From NCBI RefSeq assembly GCF_008923185.1, contig NZ_WBMT01000012.1:124001-188000 (forward strand): DNA of 64,000 bases. Direction: 5' to 3'. Made by a program: the position numbers and the translations under genes. Position 1 is the stretch's first letter. Each line of letters opens with the position of its first letter. The notes beneath the pieces are model-generated. The model was not told where the DNA came from. It made no database searches and saw only the letters and a list, made by a program, of their open reading frames with translations. Shown piece after piece: positions 15,781 to 24,120 of the stretch. This stretch comes from Actinomadura rudentiformis (GTDB lineage: Bacteria; Actinomycetota; Actinomycetes; Streptosporangiales; Streptosporangiaceae).

Positions 15781-17172
15781 CTACGGCGGGCTCATCGATT
15801 GCGGAGAACTCGCCGACCGCACTCGTTGAGCGCAGAGGGCACCGATCACCAGCAGGCCGGTGATCGCGGCCACGACGCGTACGAGGCCGTCGGCGGAGGC
15901 GGGTGCGGCGAAGTACACGCTGCCGAGCCCCGCGACCGCTGTCACGCTCGCCAGGAGGGGGCCGGTGGAGTTGAGCGCGGACACCGCCGAGGCGTACCGC
16001 GTGTCCACCAGGGACGACACCTGGGCGATCAGCGGACTGTACCCGGCGGCGTGGCCTGCCCCGGCGATCGCGAGGATCGGCACGGAGACCAGGCCCGGCC
16101 ACTGATCGCGTGCGAGCAGCGCGATCGTGGCCGCTCCGGTGGCGAACGCGACAGGTCCGAGCAGTGGAAGCACGTTCTGCAGGCGGGGGTGGAAACGATT
16201 CCAGCTCAGACTGAGCGAGCCGAATCCCACGGCGTAGGGAACGAACGCCACCCCTGCCTCGAACGGAGTGAACCGCAGCGCCGACTGCAGATGCAGGGTC
16301 AGCGTGAGAAGGAAGACGGTGTAGCAGCCCATGATGATCCAGCAGGCGGCCAGTCCCGGCTTCACTCCCACGGGCCGCAGGGCCTTCGGGTCGAGAAGCG
16401 GCTGCCGAGCCTTCGCCTCGTACCGGACGAAGGCGGCCAGCAGGATGGCGCCGCAGCCGAGTGCGATCCACGCCCACACTGGCCAGCCACTGTCCGGGCC
16501 GAAGATGAGCGGTGCGGTGAACGCCGTCATGGCGACGGTCAGCACGGCCACACCGGCGAGGTCCAGCCCGGGCGGATCGTCCGAGCGGGCCCCGAGCAGC
16601 ACACGCGGCCCGATCACCAGCAGGACGACGCCGATCGGGATGTTGATGAGGAAGACGGGGCGCCAGCCGAGCCCGAAGAGGTCGGCGCCGACGACGAGCC
16701 CGCCGACGATCTGCCCGAGCGCGACGCCGAGCGCCAACACCATGCTGTAGATGCCGATGGCCCTCCGGCGGGCCGCCCCCTCCCAATGCAGTTGGATGAG
16801 CGAGAAGACCTGCGGCATCAACAGCGCGGCCCCGATGGCCTGGGCGATCCGCGCGACCACCAGGACGGCGGCGTTCGGCGCCAGGCCGCACAGCAGCGAC
16901 GCCACGGTGAACCAGGCCAGGCCGAGCAGGAACGCGCGGCGGTGCCCGAGGATGTCGCCCAGCCGGGCGCAGGTCACCAGGAGCACGCCGGTGGTCAGGA
17001 GATAGCCGGACACGATCAGCTGGATGGCTGCGCCGCCCGCGTCGAGGTCCGCCCGGATCGTCTGCGCCGACACCGAGACGATCGACCCGTCCATGGACGC
17101 CATCACCTGTCCGGCGAGCAGCACCGCCAGCATCGGACCCCGGCGCACCGTCGCGGTGGCAAGTGTGATCAT
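15781..17172 (-). CDS. MFS drug transporter, DHA2 (EmrB/QacA) 14-helix type
   Basis: The 463-residue protein has about 14 predicted membrane helices. The first helix/loop region carries MASMDGSIVSVSAQTIRADL (split: MASMDGSIVSV and AQTIRADL), where the Asp-containing D1 motif typical of DHA2 antiporters lies, and GDILGHRRAFL (motif A) follows. Such proteins expel drugs, dyes or natural products by proton antiport. It is divergent from the AraC-type gene at 17272, with about 100 bases between, suggesting that regulator controls it. Confidence 0.88.
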   Translation of the reverse strand: MITLATATVRRGPMLAVLLAGQVMASMDGSIVSVSAQTIRADLDAGGAAIQLIVSGYLLTTGVLLVTCARLGDILGHRRAFLLGLAWFTVASLLCGLAPNAAVLVVARIAQAIGAALLMPQVFSLIQLHWEGAARRRAIGIYSMVLALGVALGQIVGGLVVGADLFGLGWRPVFLINIPIGVVLLVIGPRVLLGARSDDPPGLDLAGVAVLTVAMTAFTAPLIFGPDSGWPVWAWIALGCGAILLAAFVRYEAKARQPLLDPKALRPVGVKPGLAACWIIMGCYTVFLLTLTLHLQSALRFTPFEAGVAFVPYAVGFGSLSLSWNRFHPRLQNVLPLLGPVAFATGAATIALLARDQWPGLVSVPILAIAGAGHAAGYSPLIAQVSSLVDTRYASAVSALNSTGPLLASVTAVAGLGSVYFAAPASADGLVRVVAAITGLLVIGALCAQRVRSASSPQSMSPP

Positions 17173-17258
17173 GACCAGAGCATCGCCAGGTCCGGGGCCC
17201 CGGGTCTTGAAGAAATATGCGGCCCGCCGGAATGCCGCCGGATGTCAGAGGCACCCCG

Positions 17259-17264
17259 TAGAGT
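17259..17264 (+). promoter_or_regulatory. -10 box of a leaderless AraC-family mRNA
   Basis: TAGAGT lies seven bases before the GTG at 17272, the spacing expected when transcription starts at the first base of the start codon. This decides the start in favour of 17272 over the ATG at 17242. Confidence 0.6.
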
Positions 17265-17271
17265 CGCGCTC

Positions 17272-18090
17272 GTGCGTACTGCCCAGGTGGTGGCCGAGAG
17301 CCCGCACTTCGTGATCCACACGGTGGAGTGTGCGGACGACCATGCCTGGTGGTCCGAGCCGGAGCTGTCGGTCGCCGCGCAGATCATCCTGGTCCGCCGG
17401 GGGCGGTTCCGGGTCTCCTCCCGCGGGCGCGAGGTGATGGTCGATCCCACCGTCGGCTACCTGCACGGTGCGGGAGAGGAGGAACGCTTCTCCCACCCGG
17501 CGGGCGGCGACAGCTGCACGTCCGTCACGTTCACCGCGGGCGCCCTGATCGATGAGCTGTGGCCAGAGCCCGCCGGCGGCTCGCGGTCGGCCGTGTCACC
17601 CGCTGTGTCACCGGCCGTGCGCGTGGACCCGCGGCTGGAGTTCGCTCACCGGATGTTGCCGCGCTCTCTCGACGACCCTGCGTTCGGCGGGGCCGAGGCG
17701 GTGCTCGATCTGCTCACGCTCGCGCTCCGCGGCAGCAGGGGTGCCTCTCCCGGGCACGCGCCCGGTCGTGCCGGCCTGGCCGAACGGGCACGCGAGGCGA
17801 TCGCCGCAGCCGAGCGGGAAGCGGCCGACCTGGTCGGGCTCGCCCGGCTGCTGGAGACCTCGCCGTCTCATCTGAGCCGCACGTTCCGCCACCACGTCGG
17901 CATGACCGTGAGCCGCTACCGCAACCGGGTGCGCGTCAGCCGCGCCCTGGCCGCCATCGAAGCCGGGGAGACCGACCTCGCCGCCCTGGCGCTCGCCCTT
18001 GGTTTCAGCGACCAGGCGCACTTCAGCCGGGTCATGCGCGACGAGCTCGGTCACACCCCGGGCCGCGTCCGGGCGCTGCTGGCCGCCTGA
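17272..18090 (+). CDS. AraC-family transcriptional regulator
   Basis: From the GTG at 17272 the protein has 272 residues. The N-terminal half is a cupin-like ligand-binding domain (RRGRFRVSSRGREVMVDP, GYLHGAGEEERF). The C-terminal 100 residues form the double helix-turn-helix: LVGLARLLETSPSHLSRTF and the conserved second half LALALGFSDQAHFSRVMR followed by HTPGRVR. The AraC consensus ends in GF.dqsHFsr.FKr.fG.tP. It probably regulates the divergent DHA2 transporter. Long frames running back to 15799 are antisense to that transporter and are not coding. Confidence 0.85.
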   Translation: MRTAQVVAESPHFVIHTVECADDHAWWSEPELSVAAQIILVRRGRFRVSSRGREVMVDPTVGYLHGAGEEERFSHPAGGDSCTSVTFTAGALIDELWPEPAGGSRSAVSPAVSPAVRVDPRLEFAHRMLPRSLDDPAFGGAEAVLDLLTLALRGSRGASPGHAPGRAGLAERAREAIAAAEREAADLVGLARLLETSPSHLSRTFRHHVGMTVSRYRNRVRVSRALAAIEAGETDLAALALALGFSDQAHFSRVMRDELGHTPGRVRALLAA

Positions 18091-18159
18091 GCTGGCCTTG
18101 ACCGGCCACGTTGGCCGGTGGATCGGGTGCCTACCATCGACTCACCCCGTTCGAAGTAG

Positions 18160-18208
18160 TGGAACGGAATCATTCGTTCTGATAGTATTGGAGCAGAACA
18201 TTCCGTTC
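18160..18208 (+). promoter_or_regulatory. Promoter with two operator dyads before the epoxide hydrolase gene
   Basis: A likely promoter TGGAAC (18160-18165), 17-base spacer, TAGTAT (18183-18188) is flanked by related dyads: GAACG/CGTTC arms at 18162-18179 over the -35 and GAAC/GTTC arms at 18196-18208 near the start point. GAACGGAAT (18162-18170) is also the exact inverted copy of ATTCCGTTC (18200-18208). Two spaced palindromes of this kind fit repression by a TetR-type dimer. The C-terminal remnant of such a gene lies downstream at 19541-19666. Confidence 0.7.
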
Positions 18209-18222
18209 AAGGGAGGTCGGAG

Positions 18223-19371
18223 ATGTCCGAGATCAAGCCGTTCCGCATCGAGATCGCGCAGGCCGACGTGGACGATCTGACGAGTCGGCTCGCTCGCACC
18301 CGCTGGGCCGACGAGCTGCCCGCCGAGGAGGTCGCGGGCAAGGTCGAGGGCGTGCCGGCGCCGCCCGGCTGGGAGTACGGCGTCCCGCTGTCCTACGTCC
18401 AGCGGCTGGTCGCGCGCTGGCGCGACGAGTTCGACTGGCGCGAGCAGGAAGCCAGGCTCAATGAGTACCCGCAGTTCACCACCGAGATCGATGGGCAGAA
18501 CATCCACTTCGTGCACGTGCGGTCACCCGAGCCGGACGCGACCCCGCTGATCCTCACGCACGGCTGGCCCAACACCTTCGTGGAGTACCTGGGCCTGGTC
18601 GGTGAGCTCACCGACCCTCGCGCGCACGGCGGCGACCCGGCCGACGCGTTCCACGTCGTGATCCCGTCGATCCCGGGCTTCGGCTTCTCCGGCCCGACCA
18701 AGAGCCGCGGCTGGAACGCGGCGCGCACCGCCCAGGCATGGGCGGAGCTGATGAGCCGTCTCGGGTACGAGCGGTACGGCGTCCACGGCAACGACGCGGG
18801 CGCCATCGTGGGGCCGCTGCTGGGCGAGGCCGACAAGGATCACGTCATCGGCGTGCACGTCAACCAGATCTTCTCGTTCCCCCGGGGCGACGAGGGCGAG
18901 TTCGAGGGGCTCGCGCCGGAGGACTTCCAGGCGCTGCAGTTCGGGCAGGCGTTCGTCGAGCACGCGATCCACGACAGGTCGCAGCAGGCCCAGCCGCAGA
19001 CCCTCGCGCACGCCCTGTCCGACTCGCCCGCGGGCCAGCTCGCCTGGATCGGGCAGTTGTTCGGGGAGGCCCTGGAGCCCGACGACGTGCTGATCAACGC
19101 GTCGATCTACTGGTTCACCAACACCTCGGCCTCGTCGGCGCGGTTCTACTACGAGAACCACCACGCTGAGCTGCCGTCGGAGCCGACGACCGTTCCGATG
19201 GGGCTGGCCGCGTTCGCCTACGACTTCAAGGCGCCGCGCAAGTTCGCCGAGCGCGACCACTCCAACATCGTGCACTGGAACGAGTACGAACGCGGCAGCC
19301 ACTGGGCCGCGCACGACGCCCCCGACCTGCTCATCGCCGACGTCCGCGAGTTCTTCCGGAAGCTCGGCTGA
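18223..19371 (+). CDS. Epoxide hydrolase, microsomal (EHN) type
   Basis: The 382-residue protein begins with the EHN domain (FRIEIAQADVDDLTSRL, RWRDEFDWREQEARLN) that precedes the alpha/beta-hydrolase fold in microsomal-type epoxide hydrolases. HGW at 113-115 forms the oxyanion side, Asp191 in HGNDAGA is the nucleophile (GGDWG in most relatives), and the base is His360 in GSHWAAHD. It would open epoxides to diols; natural substrates of bacterial members are seldom known. An AGGGAGG ribosome site precedes the ATG, and tight operators suggest induction by a small molecule. Confidence 0.9.
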   Translation: MSEIKPFRIEIAQADVDDLTSRLARTRWADELPAEEVAGKVEGVPAPPGWEYGVPLSYVQRLVARWRDEFDWREQEARLNEYPQFTTEIDGQNIHFVHVRSPEPDATPLILTHGWPNTFVEYLGLVGELTDPRAHGGDPADAFHVVIPSIPGFGFSGPTKSRGWNAARTAQAWAELMSRLGYERYGVHGNDAGAIVGPLLGEADKDHVIGVHVNQIFSFPRGDEGEFEGLAPEDFQALQFGQAFVEHAIHDRSQQAQPQTLAHALSDSPAGQLAWIGQLFGEALEPDDVLINASIYWFTNTSASSARFYYENHHAELPSEPTTVPMGLAAFAYDFKAPRKFAERDHSNIVHWNEYERGSHWAAHDAPDLLIADVREFFRKLG

Positions 19372-19386
19372 GACCGAAAGCCTGTC

Positions 19387-19416
19387 GCTGAGGCCCCCGG
19401 TTTCGGGGGCCTCAGC
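19387..19416 (+). terminator. Hairpin terminator after the epoxide hydrolase gene
   Basis: GCTGAGGCCCCCG (19387-19399) pairs perfectly with CGGGGGCCTCAGC (19404-19416) around a GTTT loop, 15 bases after the stop. There is no T-run after it, which is common in high-GC genomes. Confidence 0.85.
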
Positions 19417-19421
19417 GGCGA

Positions 19422-19540
19422 TCAGGCGGTCTTGACGGTGCCGCCGACGTTGTTGACCAGCAGGTCGATGCCGCCGAGCTCGTCGGCCGCACGGGCGACG
19501 AGCTCGACCGGGCCTTCCGGTGTGGAGAGGTCGGGCACGC
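19422..19540 (-). pseudogene. Short-chain dehydrogenase fragment
   Basis: The minus strand reads a piece of an SDR protein, VELVARAADELGGIDLLVNN and on to VGG, around the family NNAG-type motif (here NNVG), then a stop after a few unrelated residues. Neither the Rossmann start nor the YxxxK active site is present. At about 19540 the sequence joins, in opposite orientation, a TetR C-terminal fragment, so this is a rearrangement scar. Confidence 0.7.
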
Positions 19541-19666
19541 CGCGTCTACTACGCGCTCATCCACGAGGCAGCGCAGGAACGCGGCGAGGACGCCGACGCG
19601 CTCGCCACCCGGCTGGTGGACACCCTCCTGCGCGGCATTGGCAGCGCTGACCAGCGCCTCAGTTGA
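19541..19666 (+). pseudogene. TetR-family regulator C-terminal fragment
   Basis: The plus frame ending at the TGA at 19664-19666 reads a helical segment (RVYYALIHEAAQERGEDADA, then LATRLVDTLLRGIG) like the last helices of TetR-type repressors. No helix-turn-helix precedes it; the sequence switches to an antisense SDR fragment at about 19540. It may be what is left of the repressor of the epoxide hydrolase gene, whose promoter keeps TetR-like dyads. The call rests on composition and context, so it is modest. Confidence 0.5.
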
Positions 19667-19709
19667 ACATCAGAATTCTTTCGCGCGGGCGGTCACATCG
19701 TTCCTCCGG

Positions 19710-19733
19710 GGTTCGTCAGTGCAGTGACGAACC
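19710..19733 (+). promoter_or_regulatory. Palindromic operator before the AhpD-like gene
   Basis: GGTTCGTCA (19710-19718) and TGACGAACC (19725-19733) are perfect 9-bp inverted arms around a 6-base centre, ending 20 bases before the start codon. The position suggests a repressor site overlapping the transcription start. Confidence 0.7.
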
Positions 19734-19752
19734 ACGATGAAGGAGCGCAGTG

Positions 19753-20211
19753 ATGGAAGCTCGCATGAAGAACCCCGCCTACGTTCTCCCCGACGCCCTC
19801 AAGGGCATCCAGAACATCTTCAAGGGCATCAACTCCAGCGGCCTGTCGCAGGAGATGCAGGAACTGGTCGGCTTGCGGGTCAGCCAGATCAACGGTTGCA
19901 GCGCCTGCGTGCACGCCCACGTGCAGAACCTCAACAAGGCAGGAACGAGCGCGGACAAGGTCGCCACGGTCGCCGCTTGGCGGGAGTCGCCCTTCTTCGA
20001 CGACGCCGAGCGCGCCGCCCTCGCCCTCGCCGAGGCCGCCACCCGCATCGCCGATCGTTCAGGTGAGGCCGTGCCGGACGACATCTGGGACGCCGCCGCC
20101 GACCACTTCAACGAGCAGGAGCTTTCGGCGGTCATCCTCGTGGTCGCCGTGACCAACCTGTTCAACCGTTTGAACGCCACCATCAAGGAACTCGCAGGCG
20201 CCACCTGGTAG
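19753..20211 (+). CDS. AhpD-like/carboxymuconolactone decarboxylase-family protein
   Basis: From the ATG at 19753 (AAGGAG seven bases upstream) the product has 152 residues. The active-site motif CSACVHAH gives Cys49-x2-Cys52-x3-His56, the redox and proton-relay residues of AhpD-type alkylhydroperoxidases. The family helps reduce peroxides or acts in unknown peroxidatic steps; the true lactone decarboxylases usually lack the CxxC. A strong dyad lies in its leader and a bidirectional hairpin follows its stop, so it is a monocistronic, probably inducible gene. Confidence 0.88.
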   Translation: MEARMKNPAYVLPDALKGIQNIFKGINSSGLSQEMQELVGLRVSQINGCSACVHAHVQNLNKAGTSADKVATVAAWRESPFFDDAERAALALAEAATRIADRSGEAVPDDIWDAAADHFNEQELSAVILVVAVTNLFNRLNATIKELAGATW

Positions 20212-20227
20212 CCCGCCGGACGCTGGT

Positions 20228-20258
20228 GGTCACCTCGATGGACGGCATCGAGGTGACC
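20228..20258. terminator. Bidirectional hairpin between convergent genes
   Basis: GGTCACCTCGATG (20228-20240) and CATCGAGGTGACC (20246-20258) form a perfect 13-bp stem around GACGG, between the stops of the AhpD-like gene and the MFS gene. Confidence 0.8.
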
Positions 20259-20288
20259 GGGCGGCGTGGTCGCACTGGGCTGGGCGGG

Positions 20289-21497
20289 TCAGGCGTGCTC
20301 GGGGATCGGGTCTGTGGCCGTCTCCTTGTCGGTCAACGGTGGCTTGAGGAAGGCGGTGGCCCAGGCGACCCCGATGGAGACCACGGCGATGGCGAGGCCG
20401 GTGAGGACTGCGGCGGAGGCGGTGGAACGGTCGATCGCGACACCGCCCGCCAGCGAGCCGAACGCGATGCCGAAGTTGGCCGCGGAGGCGGGCAGCGACT
20501 GTGCCAGCGTGCCGCCCGGACCGGCCAGGTTGACCACGCGGTACTGGAGTGAGGGCACCATGCCCATGCCGAACACGCCCCAGGCCAGCAGCACCAGCGC
20601 CACGAGGAACGCCGTCGAGCCGACGAGGTAGAGCGCCAGCAGGGAGGCCGCGAGGCCGACGGTCGCGAAGATCAGGGTGCGGGCGGCGTGCCGGTCGGCG
20701 AAGCGGCCGCCACCGAACGAGCCGACCGCCGTGGCCGCCCCGTAGGCCAGCAGGAACACGCTGACCAGCGCGCCGGAGATGCCCGTGACGTCCTCCAGGA
20801 ACGGCACGATGTAGGTCAGCGCCGCGGACATGGCCGCGAAAACCAGGAACATCAGGAACAGCACGGCGAGCACCCGCGGGGCGAACGCGTGCTTGGCCTG
20901 GCCGCCCGTGCCGCCGCCGCTGACCGGGGCGGAGGGCACCAGGGCCAGCGTGGCGACGAGCGTGAGCACGACGAGCACCACGATCGCGGTGAACGAGCCG
21001 CGCCAGCCGAGTGCCTGGCCCACCAGCGTGCCCAGCGGCATGCCCAGCGCGGCCGACACCGTGACCCCGGAGATGATCACTGCGATGGCCCGTCCCATGC
21101 GCTCCGGCGGGACGACCGACAGGCCCGCGGCGAAGGCGGCGCCGATGAAAAGGCCCTGGAGGGCGCCGGTGCCCACTCGCGCCGCGAGGAACAGGGCGTA
21201 ATCGCTGGACAGGACACTGACCAGGTTTCCCGCGACGGACAGGGCGAGCGCGCCGAGGAGGACGGTGCGTTTGTCCAGCTTGATGGTCAGCGCGGTCAGG
21301 AGCGGGCCGCCGATCGCCAGGCCGAGCGCATAGCCCGTCACCAGCGTGCCGGCTGTGGAAACGGAGATCTGGAGGTCGGCGGCGATCAGGTTCAGCACGC
21401 CGACGACGAGCAGTTCGGCGCTGCCCAGTACGAACATTCCGACGAACAGCGTGGCCAGGACGAGGTTCGCCCTGCCCTGGCTCAGCGTCGAGCTCAT
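20289..21497 (-). CDS. MFS transporter, DHA1 (AraJ/Cmx-like) type
   Basis: The ATG at 21497 has AAGGA eight bases upstream and is preferred to the in-frame ATG two codons earlier. The 402-residue product has 12 predicted helices, an AraJ-type start (FVGMFVLGSAELLVVGVL), motif A-like GPLLTALTIKLDKRTVL and a central basic loop. Relatives export drugs such as chloramphenicol or sugars. The ECF sigma gene with a SnoaL tail lies 50 bases upstream on the same strand and may be co-transcribed. Confidence 0.87.
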   Translation of the reverse strand: MSSTLSQGRANLVLATLFVGMFVLGSAELLVVGVLNLIAADLQISVSTAGTLVTGYALGLAIGGPLLTALTIKLDKRTVLLGALALSVAGNLVSVLSSDYALFLAARVGTGALQGLFIGAAFAAGLSVVPPERMGRAIAVIISGVTVSAALGMPLGTLVGQALGWRGSFTAIVVLVVLTLVATLALVPSAPVSGGGTGGQAKHAFAPRVLAVLFLMFLVFAAMSAALTYIVPFLEDVTGISGALVSVFLLAYGAATAVGSFGGGRFADRHAARTLIFATVGLAASLLALYLVGSTAFLVALVLLAWGVFGMGMVPSLQYRVVNLAGPGGTLAQSLPASAANFGIAFGSLAGGVAIDRSTASAAVLTGLAIAVVSIGVAWATAFLKPPLTDKETATDPIPEHA

Positions 21498-21547
21498 ATG
21501 CATCGTCCTTGTATGTGTGGAGCGGGCGTCCGCCCGCGTCGGGGGTT

Positions 21548-22510
21548 TCAGGCAGTGAGCACGGGCGCGAGGCCGAACGACGGCACCAGGCTCGGGTCGT
21601 GGAACGCGGTGATGCGGCTGATCCGAGCCCCGATCAAAGTCAGGACCTCGACGCCCTTCGCCTCGTACCGGCCGTCGCCCATGTGCTCGTAGGCGACGGC
21701 GGCGGGCTGGCCGTTGGCGCGGGTCGTCGCCATCCGCCACCGGTCCCTGCGCAGTACGCGGCTCGCCAGGAATCCGACGACGGCGTCCCGGCCGGTGAAC
21801 CACGTCGGGATCGGCGGCATCTCCAGTTCGACGTCGGCCCGCAGCAGGGTCACCAGGGCCTTGGGGTCGGCACGGGTGAACGCGTCGACATAGCCGTCGA
21901 GGAGCGTCCGCTGGATCTCCTCGTCCGGTTCGGCCAGATCGTCCGCCACCGGTCCGGCCTCGGCCAGGCGGGCCCGGGCGCGGCGGAGGGCGCTGTCGAC
22001 GGCTGCGGTCGTCGTGTCCAGCATCTCGGCGACCTCGGCCGTCTGGAACGCCAGGACGTCGCGCAAGGTCAGCACGGCCCGCTGCCGCGCCGGCAGGAAC
22101 TGGAGCGCGGCGATGAACGCGAGCCGGACCCCGTTCCTGGCCGCCACGACCGTCGCCGGGTCGTCGGCGCCGAACAACCTGTCAGCCGCCGGCTGGAGCC
22201 ACGACACCGACGGGTCGCGGGGAGCCACCGCCACCCGGTGATCGTCCGAGGGTGCGCCCAGGCCCGACGGAAGGGGCCGCCGGGAGCGCGTCTCCAACGC
22301 CGTCAGGCAGGCCATGGTGGCGATCTTGTAGAGCCACCGCCGTACCGAGGAGCGACCCTCGAACCGGCCGAACGCGCGCCACGCCCGCAGGTAGGTCTCC
22401 TGCACCAGGTCTTCGGCGTCATGGACCGAGCCCAGGAGCCGGTAACAGTGCGCGAGCAGTTCCGGCCGGAACGGCTCGGCAAGGGTGGCGAACTCGCCTT
22501 CCGAGGGCAT
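21548..22510 (-). CDS. ECF sigma factor with C-terminal SnoaL-like domain
   Basis: The 320-residue protein from the ATG at 22510 (GGGAGGAG upstream) has region 2 (LLGSVHDAEDLVQETYLRAW, about residues 26-45), region 4 (FLPARQRAVLTLRDVL, then TAEVAEMLDTTTAAVDSAL) and an extra 110-residue SnoaL-like domain (about residues 205-315; TLLRADVELEMPPIPTWF, GRDAVVGFL). ECF factors with this fused domain regulate themselves through it rather than through a membrane anti-sigma factor. No anti-sigma gene is adjacent, in agreement. The linker contains a DDLAEPDEE acidic stretch. Confidence 0.88.
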   Translation of the reverse strand: MPSEGEFATLAEPFRPELLAHCYRLLGSVHDAEDLVQETYLRAWRAFGRFEGRSSVRRWLYKIATMACLTALETRSRRPLPSGLGAPSDDHRVAVAPRDPSVSWLQPAADRLFGADDPATVVAARNGVRLAFIAALQFLPARQRAVLTLRDVLAFQTAEVAEMLDTTTAAVDSALRRARARLAEAGPVADDLAEPDEEIQRTLLDGYVDAFTRADPKALVTLLRADVELEMPPIPTWFTGRDAVVGFLASRVLRRDRWRMATTRANGQPAAVAYEHMGDGRYEAKGVEVLTLIGARISRITAFHDPSLVPSFGLAPVLTA

Positions 22511-22705
22511 CGTGGCTCCTCCCAGGAGTTTCACTGTAGGCAGCCGATCAGGCGACCGGGCGTAGCCCGGTGCCCTTGATGAAGGAGTCGGACATAGGAC
22601 ACTCCGAAGGGGTGGTCGAATCGGTCCACTTCAAGACCAGCCACCGGAGGGAAATCCGTCGCGACAAGAGACGTGATCTGAGTCACAGCCTCCGCGGGCC
22701 GCGGC

Positions 22706-23731
22706 TCAGCTGGCGGTGCGAAGCGAGACGCGGTCCAGCCCGGCGATCCGGGCCAGGCGGCGGTGCGAGTCGAGGCGGGCGTCGCGGTCGTACGTGCTGG
22801 TGTGCACGAGGATCTCGTCCGCTCCCGTGCGTTCGATGAGACCTTCGAGCTGTTCGGCGACCTCGTCCTCGGTGCCGTGGACGTGGCCGCGCATCGAGTC
22901 CTCGAAGACGCGCCGTTCCCGGTCGGTCATCTCGCGGGCGAGGATCTCGTCCGGCGGGGAGAGCGGCGGGAACTCGCCGCGCGTCCGGGAGTGGGCGTTC
23001 GACCAGGCCTCCGGGACGAGAAGCCGGCGCGCCTCCTCGGTGGTGCCGGCGATCGCCACGGTGCCGGACACGATGACGTACGGGATCCGGCCCTGGAAGT
23101 TCGCCCGGTACCGGCGGATCGCCTCGATCATCCGTTCCTCGCCCCGCGCGGCGGCGATCACCAGCGGCAGCCCGAACTCGGCGGCGAGGTCGGCGCCGGA
23201 TCCGGTGGCCAGGATGTACGCGGGCACGCGCAGGCCGTCGGCGGGCCACGCGTGCACGCCCGGGTGAGCGTCCTGGTCACCGGAGAAGTAGCCCAGCAGC
23301 TCGGTCAGCTGATCCCCGAAGCGGTCGGCGTCGTCCTTGCCGTGCCCGAGCGCGCGCCGCACACCGCCCGTGAAGCCGACCGAGCGGCCCAAGCCCATGT
23401 CGATCCGTGCCGGATACAGCGCCTCCAACACCCCGAACTGCTCCGCGACCACTAGCGGGCGGTGGTTGGGGAGCATCACGCCGCCGGTGCCGACCCTGAT
23501 CCGCGAGGTGGCCGCCGCCACGGCGGCGGCGAGGACCGTCGGCGCCGAGCCGGCGACCCCGGGGACGCTGTGGTGCTCGGAGACCCAGAAGCGGTGGTAG
23601 CCGAGCTCCTCGGCCTGCCGCGCGAACTCGACCGTGGCGCGCAGCGCCTCCGGGTGGCCCTCGCCCACCCGCGTCCGCGACCGGTCGAGGATCGAGAACC
23701 GCGTCGAGCCCAGCGCTGAGGTCATGGTCAT
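22706..23731 (-). CDS. LLM-class flavin-dependent oxidoreductase
   Basis: The 341-residue product is a luciferase-like monooxygenase of the MsnO8/group-1 type: FSILDRSRTRVGEG at the start, YHRFWVSEHHSVPGVAGSAP (about 44-63), RIRVGTGGVMLPNHRPLVVA and GLGRSVGFTGG. The tail SMRGHVHGTEDEVAEQL matches the family's C-terminal helix. It would use reduced FMN (or F420, common in actinomycetes) from another source; the substrate is unknown. The 195 bases downstream of its stop hold only the promoter side of the ECF gene. Confidence 0.87.
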   Translation of the reverse strand: MTMTSALGSTRFSILDRSRTRVGEGHPEALRATVEFARQAEELGYHRFWVSEHHSVPGVAGSAPTVLAAAVAAATSRIRVGTGGVMLPNHRPLVVAEQFGVLEALYPARIDMGLGRSVGFTGGVRRALGHGKDDADRFGDQLTELLGYFSGDQDAHPGVHAWPADGLRVPAYILATGSGADLAAEFGLPLVIAAARGEERMIEAIRRYRANFQGRIPYVIVSGTVAIAGTTEEARRLLVPEAWSNAHSRTRGEFPPLSPPDEILAREMTDRERRVFEDSMRGHVHGTEDEVAEQLEGLIERTGADEILVHTSTYDRDARLDSHRRLARIAGLDRVSLRTAS

Positions 23732-23798
23732 TCCAACGCCCCAGCGCTTCCGTCATTCCACCGGTGACGCAGGTCACGGCCTCACCGCGCCGGTCCGG

Positions 23799-24119
23799 TC
23801 ATTCGGGGTTCGTCAGGCGGGCCAGCACGACGCCGCCCAGGATGAGGCCGAGGGCGATCGTGCGGCCCGCGGTGACCGGGTCCTTGTGGACGGCGATGCC
23901 GAGGCCGATCGCACCCACGGCGCCGATGCCGGTGAAGACGGCGTACGCGGTGCCGACCGGGAGCGTCTGCATCGCGCGCGACAGGAAATAGACGGCGATC
24001 GCGGCCAGGACGAAGCAGACGAGGGTGGGGAGGGGACGGGTGAAGTTCTGGGTGGGCTTGATGCTCTGCGACCAGGCGATCTCGACCAGCCCGGCCAGCG
24101 CGAGGAAGACCCAGGCCAT
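23799..24119 (-). CDS. Small multidrug resistance transporter, SugE/Gdx (guanidinium exporter) type
   Basis: The 106-residue, four-helix protein has the essential Glu13 in GLVEIAW and the Gdx-like sequence LPVGTAYAVFTGIGAVGA in helix 3. The start AGLVEIAWSQSIKPT resembles SugE/Gdx proteins (AGLLEVVWAVGLK) more than EmrE. It would work as a dual-topology dimer exchanging protons for guanidinium-like cations. Its ATG is one base beyond the TGA of the azoreductase gene, so translation is probably coupled. Confidence 0.88.
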   Translation of the reverse strand: MAWVFLALAGLVEIAWSQSIKPTQNFTRPLPTLVCFVLAAIAVYFLSRAMQTLPVGTAYAVFTGIGAVGAIGLGIAVHKDPVTAGRTIALGLILGGVVLARLTNPE

Positions 24120-24120
24120 G

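Noticed and set aside
15071..17254. A 727-codon minus-strand open frame over the LppX and MFS genes
   Set aside because: It is the antisense or alternative frame of two well-supported genes, with Arg/Gly/Ala-rich composition and no family match.
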